This document shows positions 54,832 to 63,859 of a stretch of 64,000 nt of DNA, piece by piece. Below the pieces are notes generated by a model that was not told where the DNA came from, did not search any database, and saw nothing but the letters and a program-made list of their open reading frames with translations. Each line of letters opens with the position of its first letter. Position 1 is the stretch's first letter. Made by a program: the position numbers and the translations under genes. Location of the stretch: assembly GCA_021324255.1 (NCBI GenBank), contig JAJPJL010000063.1:29217-93216 (forward strand), in the 5' to 3' direction. This DNA comes from Bacillota bacterium (GTDB taxonomy: Bacteria > Sysuimicrobiota > Sysuimicrobiia > Sysuimicrobiales > Segetimicrobiaceae).

Positions 54832-55569
54832 TTACGGCTTGAGCTGCACGGGCGCGCCGCCGCACGCGTCACAGGGCTGTGACAGGTCCGCCTGGCTGCT
54901 CAAAACAAACGCGTCGCCGGTCTGGCGGAACGTACGGAGCGGAAATGCCACGGGCCAGCCGCGCAGATCCAGGATCGGGTTGATCTGACGCTCGAATTGG
55001 CCGGCCACGGCCGCGGGCATGGGCACGGAATCGACCACCAGCGACTGAATGTGAAAGAAGACCTCCGGCTGGCCGTAGACCTGAAACACCCCGCGCATCT
55101 GCACATGCGTGGGGAGACCCTGGTACACGACCGTGCCCTGGACCGCGGTCGCGTCGCCGGCCTCGCTCACCTTGGCGTCGCGCACGGCGCTCTCGTGATT
55201 GAGAAACTCCTCCACGCTCGACGTGGCGACGCGGCCGTACACGGCGCTGTCCCGAACCGCGAGCACCTTGAGCGTCCCCTGCCGGAGCTGCGCCGCGTCG
55301 AAGCTCGCCCCGAGCAGCCTGATCCACAACTGGTCGACGCGGAGCCCTTGGATCGCGGCGTGCTCGGCGTAGACGTTGACGCGCTCGTAGTCCCCCGCCT
55401 GCGGATCGAACACCGCCGCGAGGCGCACGACCGGCGGGCTGCCGAGCAGGCGGCCAAACACGTCCTGCAATGCGGCTTGGTCCACGGGCGGGGCCGCGGC
55501 GCCGTACGCGGCTCCGCCCGCCGCCAGCAGGCATCCGATCATTGCGACCACTCGCAACGCGCGCACCAT
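54832..55569 (-). CDS. Secreted LmeA-like (DUF2993) protein
   Basis: A 245-residue protein with a signal peptide (ALRVVAMIGCLLAAGGAAYGA). The body fits the DUF2993/LmeA pattern loosely: repeated beta strands (VNVYAEHAAIQGLRVDQLWIRLLGASFD, GTLKVLAVRDSAVYGRVATSS) and a terminal half with RQINPILDLRGWPVAFPLRTFRQTGDAFVLS. LmeA of mycobacteria binds membrane phospholipids and helps mannan elongation. The link here is by pattern only. A C-terminal CDACGG is an extra feature. Confidence 0.65.
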   Translation of the reverse strand: MVRALRVVAMIGCLLAAGGAAYGAAAPPVDQAALQDVFGRLLGSPPVVRLAAVFDPQAGDYERVNVYAEHAAIQGLRVDQLWIRLLGASFDAAQLRQGTLKVLAVRDSAVYGRVATSSVEEFLNHESAVRDAKVSEAGDATAVQGTVVYQGLPTHVQMRGVFQVYGQPEVFFHIQSLVVDSVPMPAAVAGQFERQINPILDLRGWPVAFPLRTFRQTGDAFVLSSQADLSQPCDACGGAPVQLKP

Positions 55570-55673
55570 CGCCTACCCTCGCCGCTCATGCAGCATGATC
55601 GTGCCGGCCCAGCCGGGCCACATACTCACTATCCCACCGGCCGGGCGCGACGTACCGGGGCCGCCGAGCCCGC

Positions 55674-56417
55674 CTACCCCGTCGACGCCGGCGAATCGGA
55701 ACCGAACCGCACGCCGTACCGGTGCCGGCCGTAGTCGAACATGCGGTCCGTGAACGCCGCCGGCCGGTCGAAGCCGCGGTGTTCGGGTTTGATCTCGGAG
55801 AGCTGAATCATGAACCGCACGTCGCCGTTCTGATAGAAGAAGTAGAGCGACCAGCGCTCATCGCGCTCGAGCACCATGTAGTCGGAGGCGAATCCCCGCG
55901 CGCGCACGTGCTGCCACGCGGCATCGAGATCGTCCACGACGAAGCCCAGATGGTGCGCGCGCGACGGGATCCCCGGGTTCAGCGGGCCGGGGACCGCATC
56001 GAAGAGGAACACCGCGGTCAACCCCGTGGTGAGGACCGTCTGGTGGGCATCGTCGCGCACGACCCGCAGTCCCAAGCCGTCCTCGAGGAACCGGCGGGCA
56101 TCGCCGCGGTCCGCCACCGCCAGCGCGATGTGATCGATCCCCAGCGTCCGCCATGGACGTGCATCGGCGCGCAGCGGTTCCGAACGCACCGCGAACTCCG
56201 TGGTGTGAAAGTGCGACACGGTTTCGCCGACGAACATGTCCGGATAGACGGCGTCGCCGCCGGGCGTGCGGATCGTGATCCGCCGTCCCACCCGCAGATC
56301 CTCGGGCAGCAGGCGCTCCAGCGCCTCGTGAAACACGCTGCCGGCGGGCACCGCGCCGGTGAACCGCCCGTGCTCGGTGACGAACGTCAGGTGCGTGCGC
56401 GGCCCTTCGGTTGACAT
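55674..56417 (-). CDS. VOC (glyoxalase/bleomycin resistance) superfamily protein
   Basis: A 247-residue protein with an N-terminal region of about 85 residues that I do not recognise and then a VOC fold: LGIDHIALAVADRGDARRFLEDGLGLRVVRDD and HHLGFVVDDLDAAWQHVRARG. The His in IDHIAL, the His in AHHLGF and a late Glu are possible metal ligands. It could be a dioxygenase, isomerase or binding protein. ATG 56417 is chosen because AGGGTGG lies upstream; GTG 56426 is possible. Confidence 0.75.
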   Translation of the reverse strand: MSTEGPRTHLTFVTEHGRFTGAVPAGSVFHEALERLLPEDLRVGRRITIRTPGGDAVYPDMFVGETVSHFHTTEFAVRSEPLRADARPWRTLGIDHIALAVADRGDARRFLEDGLGLRVVRDDAHQTVLTTGLTAVFLFDAVPGPLNPGIPSRAHHLGFVVDDLDAAWQHVRARGFASDYMVLERDERWSLYFFYQNGDVRFMIQLSEIKPEHRGFDRPAAFTDRMFDYGRHRYGVRFGSDSPASTG

Positions 56418-56505
56418 CGTGCCCACCCTACCCTATTCTCGTGCTCGTGGTCCGGCCCGCGATCAACTTCCCGATGCCGCCGCGGTTCCCTACCGCGCGG
56501 GCGTG

Positions 56506-57432
56506 ATGGCCGGGAACGCCGGCCGCCCGCGCCGCGTGTCGACGACGGTGCTCCGCACGTGGTGGGTGGCCGTGCGGCCGTACTCGTTCACGGCGTCGGC
56601 CACGCCGGTCCTCGTCGGATCGGCCCTGGCGCTCCGCGCGGGCCGGTTCTCTCCATGGTTGTTCGCCGTGACGCTCATCGCCTCCGTCGCCATTCACGCC
56701 GGCACCAACCTCCTCAACGACTACTACGACCACGTACGCGGCGTCGACACCGCGGAGTCGGTCGGGCCGAGCGGCGTGATCCAGCGCGGGCTGCTTGCGC
56801 CGCGCGCCGTGCTCGCGGGCGGGTTTGCGGCGCTCGGCGCCGGGAGCCTCCTCGGCCTCGGCCTCGCAGCGGTCGCAGGGTGGCCGATCCTGGCCGTGGG
56901 CGCGCTGAGCGTGCTGGCCGGGTACGCGTACACCGGAGGCCCGTTGCCGCTCGGCTACGTCGGTCTCGGCGATGCCGTGGTCTTTGTCTTCATGGGCCCC
57001 GTGATGGTGCTGGCGACGTACTACGTGCAGGCGCGGTCGGCGCCGGCCGCGGGTCTGTGGGCGTCCATCCCCGTTGCCGCGCTCGTGACCGCGATCCTGG
57101 TCGTGAACAACCTGCGGGACCTGGCGGACGACCGGGCCCGCGGGAAGCGGACGCTCGCCACCGCGATCGGCCCCGCCGCCACCCGGCTCGAGTACGCGGC
57201 GCTCATCGTCACCGCCTACGCGGCGGTGGGCGCCGGCGTGCTGGTGCGGGCGCTCCCCCCGTTGTCGCTCCTCGCGCTTCTCACGCTGCCGCTCGCGGCG
57301 CGGACCTGGCGCGCCGTGCGCGAGGACACCGACCCGCGGGTCCTCACGCGCCGCGCGCTGCGCGGCACGGCGCTGCTGCACCAGCGGGTCGGCCTGTTGA
57401 TCGCGCTGGCGCTCCTGCCGCTCTGGCCCTAG
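56506..57432 (+). CDS. menA: 1,4-dihydroxy-2-naphthoate prenyltransferase (UbiA family)
   Basis: A 308-residue membrane prenyltransferase with about nine helices. The first Asp motif is TNLLNDYYDHVRGVDT and the second DLADDRARGKRTLA, both binding Mg-diphosphate. WWVAVRPYSFTASATPVLVGSALA is the MenA-like start. It attaches the isoprenoid tail to the naphthoquinone ring in menaquinone synthesis, which implies a menaquinone respiratory chain. GTG 56503 directly precedes ATG 56506. Confidence 0.9.
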   Translation: MAGNAGRPRRVSTTVLRTWWVAVRPYSFTASATPVLVGSALALRAGRFSPWLFAVTLIASVAIHAGTNLLNDYYDHVRGVDTAESVGPSGVIQRGLLAPRAVLAGGFAALGAGSLLGLGLAAVAGWPILAVGALSVLAGYAYTGGPLPLGYVGLGDAVVFVFMGPVMVLATYYVQARSAPAAGLWASIPVAALVTAILVVNNLRDLADDRARGKRTLATAIGPAATRLEYAALIVTAYAAVGAGVLVRALPPLSLLALLTLPLAARTWRAVREDTDPRVLTRRALRGTALLHQRVGLLIALALLPLWP

Positions 57433-57440
57433 ACGCCCTC

Positions 57441-57770
57441 CTACGCCGTCAAGCCTCCGATGATCGCGCCCAGGAGCAGGGGGCCGGCGTGGAGCAGCAG
57501 GAGCACGGCCGTGCCGGCGCCGGCGACCATCCCGAGCAGCGGGATCCCGGTCAGCATCGTCCCCAAGACGAGGAGCGCGCCGCCGAGGCACAGCGCCGGC
57601 AGGATCACCGCGACGATCGCGGCGCCGACGCCGCCGGCTTTGCGGCCGCCGACGATGCCCGCGATGAACGGCCCGACGCCGGGCAGCCAGAACAGCAGCG
57701 CCGCGATGAGGAACATCCAGCCGATCGCGCTCACGATACTGCCGCGTCTCACCCGCGCGGGTGCGGTCAC
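57441..57770 (-). CDS. Small Gly/Ala-rich membrane protein
   Basis: A 109-residue protein made of three or four hydrophobic helices (SIVSAIGWMFLIAALLFWLPGVGPFIAGIVGG, AAIVAVILPALCLGGALLVLG, ILLG-like ends). It resembles the DUF5518/small integral membrane type that has no known role. GTG 57770 is preceded by GGGAGGGAGG. It converges with menA. Confidence 0.7.
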   Translation of the reverse strand: MTAPARVRRGSIVSAIGWMFLIAALLFWLPGVGPFIAGIVGGRKAGGVGAAIVAVILPALCLGGALLVLGTMLTGIPLLGMVAGAGTAVLLLLHAGPLLLGAIIGGLTA

Positions 57771-57876
57771 GCTCGCCTCCCTCCCGGTCTCCACGAAGGC
57801 ATTCGCCGGGGCGGCGGCCGGTCCCCCGCAGTCGCGCCGGGCCGGGTCTGAGGCCCCGTGCGCGTGCGCACGGGGC

Positions 57877-59151
57877 TCAGCGCACCGGCCCCGGTCGTCC
57901 CGTCTGCCGGCGCACGACACTCACGGCCAGCGCCGCGCCGAGCGTCAGGAGCACCGCGCTGCCCACAAACGGCGCGTGCGGGCCGAGGCGATCGTAGAGG
58001 AGCCCGCCGAGGGCCGGGCCGACGACGAACCCCGCGCCTTGCGCGGTCTCCGACACGCCCATGACCGTGGCCGTGGCCGCGGCGGGCGCGGCTTCGCTCA
58101 CGAGCGCAAGCCATGCCGGCGCCGACAGTGCGTAGCTGGCGCCGAGCATCGTCGCGGCGGCGCCGAGCACGATGAAGTTGCCGCGCCCGGCCAGCGGCAA
58201 CAGCCACATTCCCGCGCTCGCGATCCCCATGCCCCACGCCACGATCCGCGGCTTGCCCACGCGGTCGGCGAGGCGGCCGCCGGGGATCGACGCCGCGGCC
58301 ACGGCCAGCACGATGCCCAGGAACACCAGCCCGAGCGCCTGGTCGCTCAACCCCACGATCTCGTGCGCGTAGATGGGGAGGATCGGGGCGAGGAGCCCGA
58401 TGCCAAACGTCTGCAGAAACGCGACGGCGAGCATCGCGCCAAACCTCGGCGAGGCGGCGACGCTGCGCACCAGCGCGCGGTACCGTCCGGCGCCGGGGCG
58501 CAAGCCCGCATCGCCCCCGGCGCCCGGCGCGCGCACGCCCAGCACCCGCGATGCGAGCACGGCGGCCGAGAGCAGCAACGCGCTTGCGAGATAGAACCCC
58601 GCCCGATAGTCGCGCAGGGCGCCGGCCACGTAGAGGCCCAGGCTCGGGCCGAGCGCCAGCCCAGACAGAAAGAACATGTTGAGGGTGCCCATGGCCGCGG
58701 CGCGGCGGACCCTCCGCGTCCGGTCCACGATCGAGGCGGCGATCGACGGCCACACCGCCGCGCTGCCCGTGCCGTCGACGAGCCGCAGCGGAACGAACAG
58801 CAGCGGGACGCGGAGAACCGCCATGAGAAGCGGCGCCAGGCTGCTCACGAGCAGCCCGCCGACGACGACGGGCCGGCGGCCGATCCGATCGGCCACGCCG
58901 CCCCACAGGGTCTTGCAGACCGTCTCGATACCGGCAAAGGTGGCGACGACGATCCCGACGAGCGCGGCGCTTGCGCCAAGCTGCTCCTTGAGATACAGCG
59001 GCAGCAACGGGATATTGGTCGCGAAGCCGAGCTCGGCGATCCCCATCACGGCCGCAAGCCCGTACAGCGCGCCGGCGGCGCGCGCCTCCGCCGGCGCCGG
59101 CACGGCGGCCTCGTGGGGCGGACCGTCCCCGCCGCCGCCAGGCGCGCTCAC
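57877..59151 (-). CDS. MFS transporter, drug-efflux-like
   Basis: A 424-residue, 12-helix transporter of the DHA type. Loop motif A is GGVADRIGRRPVVVGG with a second copy GGRLADRVGKPRIV. The substrate is not known. The GTG start overlaps the gatD stop as GTGA, so it belongs to the murT-gatD unit; export of an envelope precursor or an antibiotic is possible, but this is inference. Confidence 0.82.
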   Translation of the reverse strand: MSAPGGGGDGPPHEAAVPAPAEARAAGALYGLAAVMGIAELGFATNIPLLPLYLKEQLGASAALVGIVVATFAGIETVCKTLWGGVADRIGRRPVVVGGLLVSSLAPLLMAVLRVPLLFVPLRLVDGTGSAAVWPSIAASIVDRTRRVRRAAAMGTLNMFFLSGLALGPSLGLYVAGALRDYRAGFYLASALLLSAAVLASRVLGVRAPGAGGDAGLRPGAGRYRALVRSVAASPRFGAMLAVAFLQTFGIGLLAPILPIYAHEIVGLSDQALGLVFLGIVLAVAAASIPGGRLADRVGKPRIVAWGMGIASAGMWLLPLAGRGNFIVLGAAATMLGASYALSAPAWLALVSEAAPAAATATVMGVSETAQGAGFVVGPALGGLLYDRLGPHAPFVGSAVLLTLGAALAVSVVRRQTGRPGPVR

Positions 59152-59897
59152 GCGTCCGCGGGCCGCCCCGCCCGGGCGAGGACCGCGGCCCGCGCGTGCT
59201 TCTCCAGCGCCTCCGGCAAGGGCGCGAGCTCACAGCCCGGGTGGCGGCGCTCCAGCGCCTCCCGGATCAGCCGATCCGCAAACACCGGGTTCTTGGGAAG
59301 CAGCGGGCCGTGGAGGTACGTCCCGTATACGTGCGCCGCCACGCCGCCTTCGCCGCCGTCCCGGCCGTTGTTGCCGAATCCCAAGACGATGCGGCCGAGC
59401 GGTCTGGCGCCGGGCCCGAGATACGTGCGGCCTCCGTGGTTCTCGAAGCCGATGAGGGCGGGACCGCCGCCGTCCGGCTGCACGACGAGGTTGCCGATGA
59501 GCCTCCGCGAGCCAGCCCCCGGGTGCTCCGTCCAGAGGTCGAGCAGCCCGACCCCCGGAAGGTCGCGACCGTCCGCGGACCGGTAGAAACGCCCCAAGAG
59601 CTGGTAACCGCCGCAGACCCCGAGCACGACGGCGCCCGCCGCGGCGGCATCGGTCAGCGGGCCGCGCTGCCGCGCCGCAAGATCGTCCGCCGCGATGCGC
59701 TGCTGGCGGTCCTCGCCGCCGCCGAGGAAGTAGAGGTCGGCGTCACCCGGCGCCGTGCGCCCGAGCGTGACCTCCACGACCGCCACGTCGACCCCGCGCC
59801 ACCGGGCGCGCTGCGCGAGGACCATGATGTTTCCCCGGTCCCCGTACAGGTTCAGGAGATCGGGGTACAGATGGCAGATACGGAGTACTAGCGTCAC
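59148..59897 (-). CDS. gatD: Lipid II isoglutaminyl synthase, glutaminase subunit GatD
   Basis: A 249-residue class I glutamine amidotransferase that supplies ammonia to MurT for amidating D-Glu at position 2 of the lipid II stem. The nucleophile Cys is in VLGVCGGYQLLG and the His in VYGTYLHGPLLPKNP. The GDRGNIMVLAQRARWRGVDV start is that of GatD. GTG 59897 overlaps the murT stop as GTGA. It depends on glutamine, as does NadE. Confidence 0.92.
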   Translation of the reverse strand: MTLVLRICHLYPDLLNLYGDRGNIMVLAQRARWRGVDVAVVEVTLGRTAPGDADLYFLGGGEDRQQRIAADDLAARQRGPLTDAAAAGAVVLGVCGGYQLLGRFYRSADGRDLPGVGLLDLWTEHPGAGSRRLIGNLVVQPDGGGPALIGFENHGGRTYLGPGARPLGRIVLGFGNNGRDGGEGGVAAHVYGTYLHGPLLPKNPVFADRLIREALERRHPGCELAPLPEALEKHARAAVLARAGRPADA

Positions 59898-61387
59898 GTC
59901 GCCCAAAACCCCCTCACCGCACCCCACCGCCGCAGCACGGCACGGAGCGCCAGCATAGCCGTGTACGTCGGCAGCACGTACAGTCGCCCGCCCGCCGCGA
60001 GATCCAGCGCCCGCTTCAGCGCCCGGTCGTAGGCCGGTTCGACCTCGATCGCGTCGCGCGGCAGGCCGGCGTAGCGGAGGCGGAGCGCCATGTCGCCGGC
60101 GCGCAGCCCGGTCACCACCGCGCGCGCGGCGCGGCCGGCCAGCATCTCCGCGTCCACGTCCCAGAGCCACGAGACGTCGCGACCGTCCGCGGTCTGGTCG
60201 TTGATCGCGATCAGCACCACCGGCAGCGGCCCCTCCGACAGCACGACGCGCAGCACCTCGTTGAAGCCGGCCGGATTCTTGACGAGCAGGAGGCGCACCT
60301 CGCGACCGTCCACCGGGACGCGTTCCGCGCGGCCGAACGCGGGCGTAAACGACGCGACCGCCCGCGCCGCCGCGTCGAGCGGCACACCCAGCGAGCGGGC
60401 GGCGGCGACCGCGGCGAGCACATTGTACACGTTGTAGAGGCCGGGCAGAACCGTGCGGACCCGCGCGACGCCGCCGGTCTCCCGCTCGCGAACCGCAAAT
60501 TCGCTGCCGTCCGGCCCGAGCGGCGCCAGGTCGCAGGCCGTGAATTCGAGCTGGGGCCGGGCCGCACCGCACCCCGGACACCGCCAGCGGCCCATGTGGC
60601 CAAAATACGTGGCGCCGTAGATGTAGGCCGTGCCGCACCGGTAGCAGTACCGGGCCTCGGCCGTGTGTTCCAGCGCGGGGCGCGCATGGCGCTCGTCCTC
60701 GATGCCGAACGGCACCAGCCGGCCCGGCAGGCCGCGTACGGCGTCGGCCACGAGCGGGTCATCGGCATTGGCCACGACCACGAGATCGGGCGCCCACCCT
60801 GCGCCGCCGGACCGCCACAGTCCGGCGATCGCATCGATCTCGCCGTAGCGGTCGAGCTGATCCCGGAACAGGTTGAGAAACACGGCCGTGCGCGGCGCGA
60901 TCGCCGGCACGACGCGCGGCACCGTCGCCTCGTCGACCTCGAAGATGCCGAGATCACCGCGTGGACGGCCGAGCACGTCCGCATCCGCCACGAGGGCGGA
61001 GGCGATGCCGGCCGCCAGGTTCGCGCCGGCCCGGTTGTGGACCGGAGAGCGCCCCAGCGCGCGCACGATGTGCGCGAGCAGGTGCGCGGTCGTGGTCTTT
61101 CCGTTCGTCCCCGCGACGACCACGCTGCCCAGGCGGAGCCGCGCGGACAGCAGCCCGACCACGTTCGGCTCGACCGCGCGGGCAACCCGGCCCGGGACGG
61201 TGGTTCCCCCGCCCCAACCGAGCGCCCGGCTCAGCGTCGCGGTGGCCTTGCCGAGCGCGATCGCCGCCGTGAGGCGCGAGCGCACACCCCGCCGTCTGCG
61301 AGTCGTCACCGCCGCGTGCTCGGCATCGGCACTCCCTCTGGAGCGGGGGCCGCAGGCTGGACGGGAGCGGCCCCGGCCGGCGCTCAT
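59894..61387 (-). CDS. murT: Lipid II isoglutaminyl synthase, Mur-ligase subunit MurT
   Basis: A 497-residue Mur-ligase-like protein with the ATP loop VVVAGTNGKTTTAHLLAHI, FEVDEATVPRV, LFRDQLDRYGEIDAI, and the MurT-specific zinc ribbon (CYRCG and CPGC about 23 residues apart). It ends with the DUF1727 domain (KNPAGFNEVLR, IAINDQTADGRDVSWLWDVD). With GatD it converts D-Glu to D-isoglutamine in lipid II, a trait of many Gram-positives and mycobacteria. The start is ATG 61387; GTG 61309 is nearer the core. Confidence 0.92.
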   Translation of the reverse strand: MSAGRGRSRPACGPRSRGSADAEHAAVTTRRRRGVRSRLTAAIALGKATATLSRALGWGGGTTVPGRVARAVEPNVVGLLSARLRLGSVVVAGTNGKTTTAHLLAHIVRALGRSPVHNRAGANLAAGIASALVADADVLGRPRGDLGIFEVDEATVPRVVPAIAPRTAVFLNLFRDQLDRYGEIDAIAGLWRSGGAGWAPDLVVVANADDPLVADAVRGLPGRLVPFGIEDERHARPALEHTAEARYCYRCGTAYIYGATYFGHMGRWRCPGCGAARPQLEFTACDLAPLGPDGSEFAVRERETGGVARVRTVLPGLYNVYNVLAAVAAARSLGVPLDAAARAVASFTPAFGRAERVPVDGREVRLLLVKNPAGFNEVLRVVLSEGPLPVVLIAINDQTADGRDVSWLWDVDAEMLAGRAARAVVTGLRAGDMALRLRYAGLPRDAIEVEPAYDRALKRALDLAAGGRLYVLPTYTAMLALRAVLRRWGAVRGFWAT

Positions 61388-61399
61388 GGACGGAACGGG

Positions 61400-62338
61400 C
61401 TAGATGCGGCGGGCTCCGAGGTAGCGCACAGCGTAGTACGGCTCGAGCATGGAGGACACGGTCACACCGCGCCGGCTCTCCGCGTGGATGAACCGGTTGG
61501 CGCCGAGGTAGATCCCCACGTGGGACGCGCCGGATCCATAGGTGTGAAAGAACACAAGGTCCCCCGCCGCAAGGGCCCAGCGAGGCACGGCGATGCCGGC
61601 TTGGAACTGGCCGTACGAGGAGTGCGGCAGCCTGAGCCCGACCGCGGCGAACACAGACTCGACCAGGCCGGAGCAATCGAAGCCCGTGTTCCCGACGCCG
61701 GCCCAGCGATACGGCCGCCCCAGGTATCGCAGTGCCGTGCGCACCACGGCGGACGTAAACGCGGCGCCGCGCGACGGCAGCGCGGTGCGGACGGGCGTGG
61801 AGAGGATGCGTGTCTCGACGATCGGCCCCGGCGGGATCGGGCCCGCGGGGGCGGGTCTGACGGTCGCCGCTCCGGCGGGATGCTCGGGCAACGTGGCATC
61901 CGGCGGGGCGGGCACGGCGTGCGCCGACGCCGCGGGACCGGGAACCGCGAGGGCCTCGCCGGGCCGAATCGGCGTCGTGAGCGCGATGCGATTGGCTGAA
62001 GCCAGCGCGTCTACGCGGACACCGAGATGCGCCGCGATACCGGAGAGCGTATCACCCGGCCGCACGATATAGGCGCCGGATGCGGGATGCGGCGCCGGCG
62101 GCGCGTCCTGGAGCCCCGGAACGATCAACCGCTGCCCCGGGCGGATCGTCGAATGCTCACCGAGGTGGTTTGCGGAGAGGAGGTCGCGAACCCCGACACG
62201 CAGGCGGCCGGCGATCGACCACGGCGTGTCGCCCGCCTGCACCACATACTCCGACGCTGCATCGGCGCGTGCGGCGAGCGGTATGAGCACCGCGCACCCG
62301 CACGCGATCAGTGCGAGACTCAGGTGCCGCGTCGTCAA
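61400..62338 (-). CDS. Secreted LysM-LysM-NlpC/P60 cell-wall hydrolase
   Basis: A 312-residue exported peptidoglycan endopeptidase. A signal peptide is followed by two LysM domains (YVVQAGDTPWSIAGRL and YIVRPGDTLSGIAAHL), a Pro/Ala linker, and the NlpC/P60 domain with catalytic Cys in TGFDCSGLVES, His in GASHVGIYLG and the third polar residue in RFIHAE. It would cut stem peptides, probably D-Glu-DAP type bonds. I chose a TTG start at 62338 because AGGAGG lies exactly six bases before it; the upstream frame lacks a signal-like start. It precedes murT by 12 bases. Confidence 0.88.
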   Translation of the reverse strand: MTTRHLSLALIACGCAVLIPLAARADAASEYVVQAGDTPWSIAGRLRVGVRDLLSANHLGEHSTIRPGQRLIVPGLQDAPPAPHPASGAYIVRPGDTLSGIAAHLGVRVDALASANRIALTTPIRPGEALAVPGPAASAHAVPAPPDATLPEHPAGAATVRPAPAGPIPPGPIVETRILSTPVRTALPSRGAAFTSAVVRTALRYLGRPYRWAGVGNTGFDCSGLVESVFAAVGLRLPHSSYGQFQAGIAVPRWALAAGDLVFFHTYGSGASHVGIYLGANRFIHAESRRGVTVSSMLEPYYAVRYLGARRI

Positions 62339-62429
62339 CGCGTGCCTCCTGCTCGTGTTCTCATAGCGGATCGGCGCGGCGAGCGCCCGATCCGGCCGGT
62401 CCACACAACCGGGACCGTATCCGCCCCCT

Positions 62430-62520
62430 TACCATGCCCCGCTGCGTATTCGTGCCGGCGCGCCACGCTCCTTCCGGCGACGAACACGTTCGCTGCAGGT
62501 CCGTTCCTACCATGCCCCGC
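62430..62520. repeat. 13-bp direct repeat between the NlpC/P60 and DUF402 genes
   Basis: TACCATGCCCCGC occurs at 62430-62442 and 62508-62520, 78 bases apart (a whole number of turns, about 7.4), in the 273-base divergent gap. It could be a paired regulator site for the hydrolase. No gene is seen in the gap. Confidence 0.5.
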
Positions 62521-62611
62521 ATGGCCGTGTCCCAGACCAGCGCCGCGACGGCGCGGCGCGCGGCCGGCTCTCGACGGAGGGGACCGGCGCCGCCGGGGGA
62601 AATCCTGTGGC

Positions 62612-63106
62612 ATGCGGGTCCTCGAGATCAAGCGCACGCTGGAGGGCGCGACCAAGACGTACGCGTGCCGCGCCGCCGAGGTCGCGGCGGATCACGCGGT
62701 CCTCCTCTACACCCTGGAGCGCCCCCGCGCCGTCGGCGGCGTCGCGCTGCCCGGGGGCACGCTCACGGTCGCGTACTATTGGATCGACCGCCCGTACAAC
62801 GTCTACCATTGGATCGGTCCGGACGGGCGAACGCTCGCGTACTATTTCAACCTGAGCGGCGCGACCCGCATCGCGCGCGAGCGCGTCGAGTGGGACGATC
62901 TCGAGGTCGACGTGCTGGTCACGCCGGATGCGCGCGCGCGGGTGCTCGATGAGGACCGCGTGCCCGTGGCTGCCGCCGGCCGGCTCCCCGAGATCGCCGC
63001 GGCGCGCGCCCGCGTGCTCGCGGAATACGAGGACGTCATCCGGAGCGTGGAAGCCGCGTCGCGCGCCCGGTTCGCGGACGACGCGCTCCCGCGTCCCCAC
63101 TCGTGA
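62612..63106 (+). CDS. DUF402 family protein
   Basis: A 164-residue protein of the DUF402/FAU-1-like family: an N-terminal half with TLTVAYYWIDRPYNVYHWIGPDGRTLAYYFNLS and a second with VEWDDLEVDVLVTPDARARVLDEDRVP. Members include nucleoside tri/diphosphatases (Ntdp) and RNase E/G-associated domains with Asp/Lys metal sites. The activity here is not certain. It overlaps the SDR gene by one base. Confidence 0.82.
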   Translation: MRVLEIKRTLEGATKTYACRAAEVAADHAVLLYTLERPRAVGGVALPGGTLTVAYYWIDRPYNVYHWIGPDGRTLAYYFNLSGATRIARERVEWDDLEVDVLVTPDARARVLDEDRVPVAAAGRLPEIAAARARVLAEYEDVIRSVEAASRARFADDALPRPHS

Positions 63107-63849
63107 TGCGACCGCGCGATCGCGTGGTCGTGGTCACCGGCTCCAGCCGCGGGATCGGGCGGGCGATCGCGCAGGCGTTTGCCCGCGACGGCGCCGCGGT
63201 GGTGGTCAATGCGGCCCGCTCGATCGCCGAGGCGCGCGGCGTGGCGGACGCGATCATCTCGAGCGGAGGGCGTGCCGCGGCGGTGCAGGCCGACGTCGGC
63301 GAGCCCGCGGAGGCCGAGGGGTTGATCGCGAGGGCGCTGAAGCTCTTCGGCCGGGTGGACGTCCTCGTCAACAACGCCGGCGTCATCGACCGCTCGGGTC
63401 TCTGGCAGATCGACCCGGCGCGATGGGCGCGGATGATGGCGGTGCACGTGACCGGTCCGTTCTTCGCCGGACGCGCCGCGGCGCAGGCCATGCTCAAGCA
63501 AGGAGGCGGCGCCATCGTCAACATCGCCTCCATGCGGGCCATCGAGCCCGGCTCCGGCGCGCTGCACTACAACGTCAGCAAAGCGGCCGTGCTGATGCTC
63601 ACCAAATGCCTCGCGCGGGACCTCGCCCCGCACGTACGCGTGAACGCCATCGCGCCGGGCTATACCGACACCGCGTTCCACGCGGACCGGACGATCGCCG
63701 AGCGCGAGCAGATCACGGCGCGCATCCCGCTCCGGCGGTTCGCACGCCCCGAGGAGATCGCCCGCGCCGCCGTCTTCCTCGCGTCGGACACCGCCGCCTA
63801 CATGACCGGCCACACGCTCGTCCTGTCGGGCGGCGCGGTGCTGGCCTAG
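63106..63849 (+). CDS. Short-chain dehydrogenase/reductase
   Basis: A 247-residue SDR. Cofactor motif VVTGSSRGIGRAIA, NNAG at about 90, the catalytic Ser in NIASMRA, and YNVSK. The Arg after the first strand loop suggests NADP(H) preference. Its FabG-like shape (PGYTDTAF, RRFARPEEIARAAVFLAS, GHTLVLSGG) would suit a 3-oxoacyl-ACP reductase or a sugar/alcohol dehydrogenase; substrate unknown. A GTG at 63103 overlaps the DUF402 stop as GTGA and is an alternative start. Confidence 0.85.
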   Translation: MRPRDRVVVVTGSSRGIGRAIAQAFARDGAAVVVNAARSIAEARGVADAIISSGGRAAAVQADVGEPAEAEGLIARALKLFGRVDVLVNNAGVIDRSGLWQIDPARWARMMAVHVTGPFFAGRAAAQAMLKQGGGAIVNIASMRAIEPGSGALHYNVSKAAVLMLTKCLARDLAPHVRVNAIAPGYTDTAFHADRTIAEREQITARIPLRRFARPEEIARAAVFLASDTAAYMTGHTLVLSGGAVLA

Positions 63850-63859
63850 ACGCGGCGGG

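Noticed and set aside
62339-62611. c-di-AMP riboswitch before the NlpC/P60 gene
   Set aside because: Such genes often have one, but I could not find its conserved core on the minus strand; only a 13-bp direct repeat is present.
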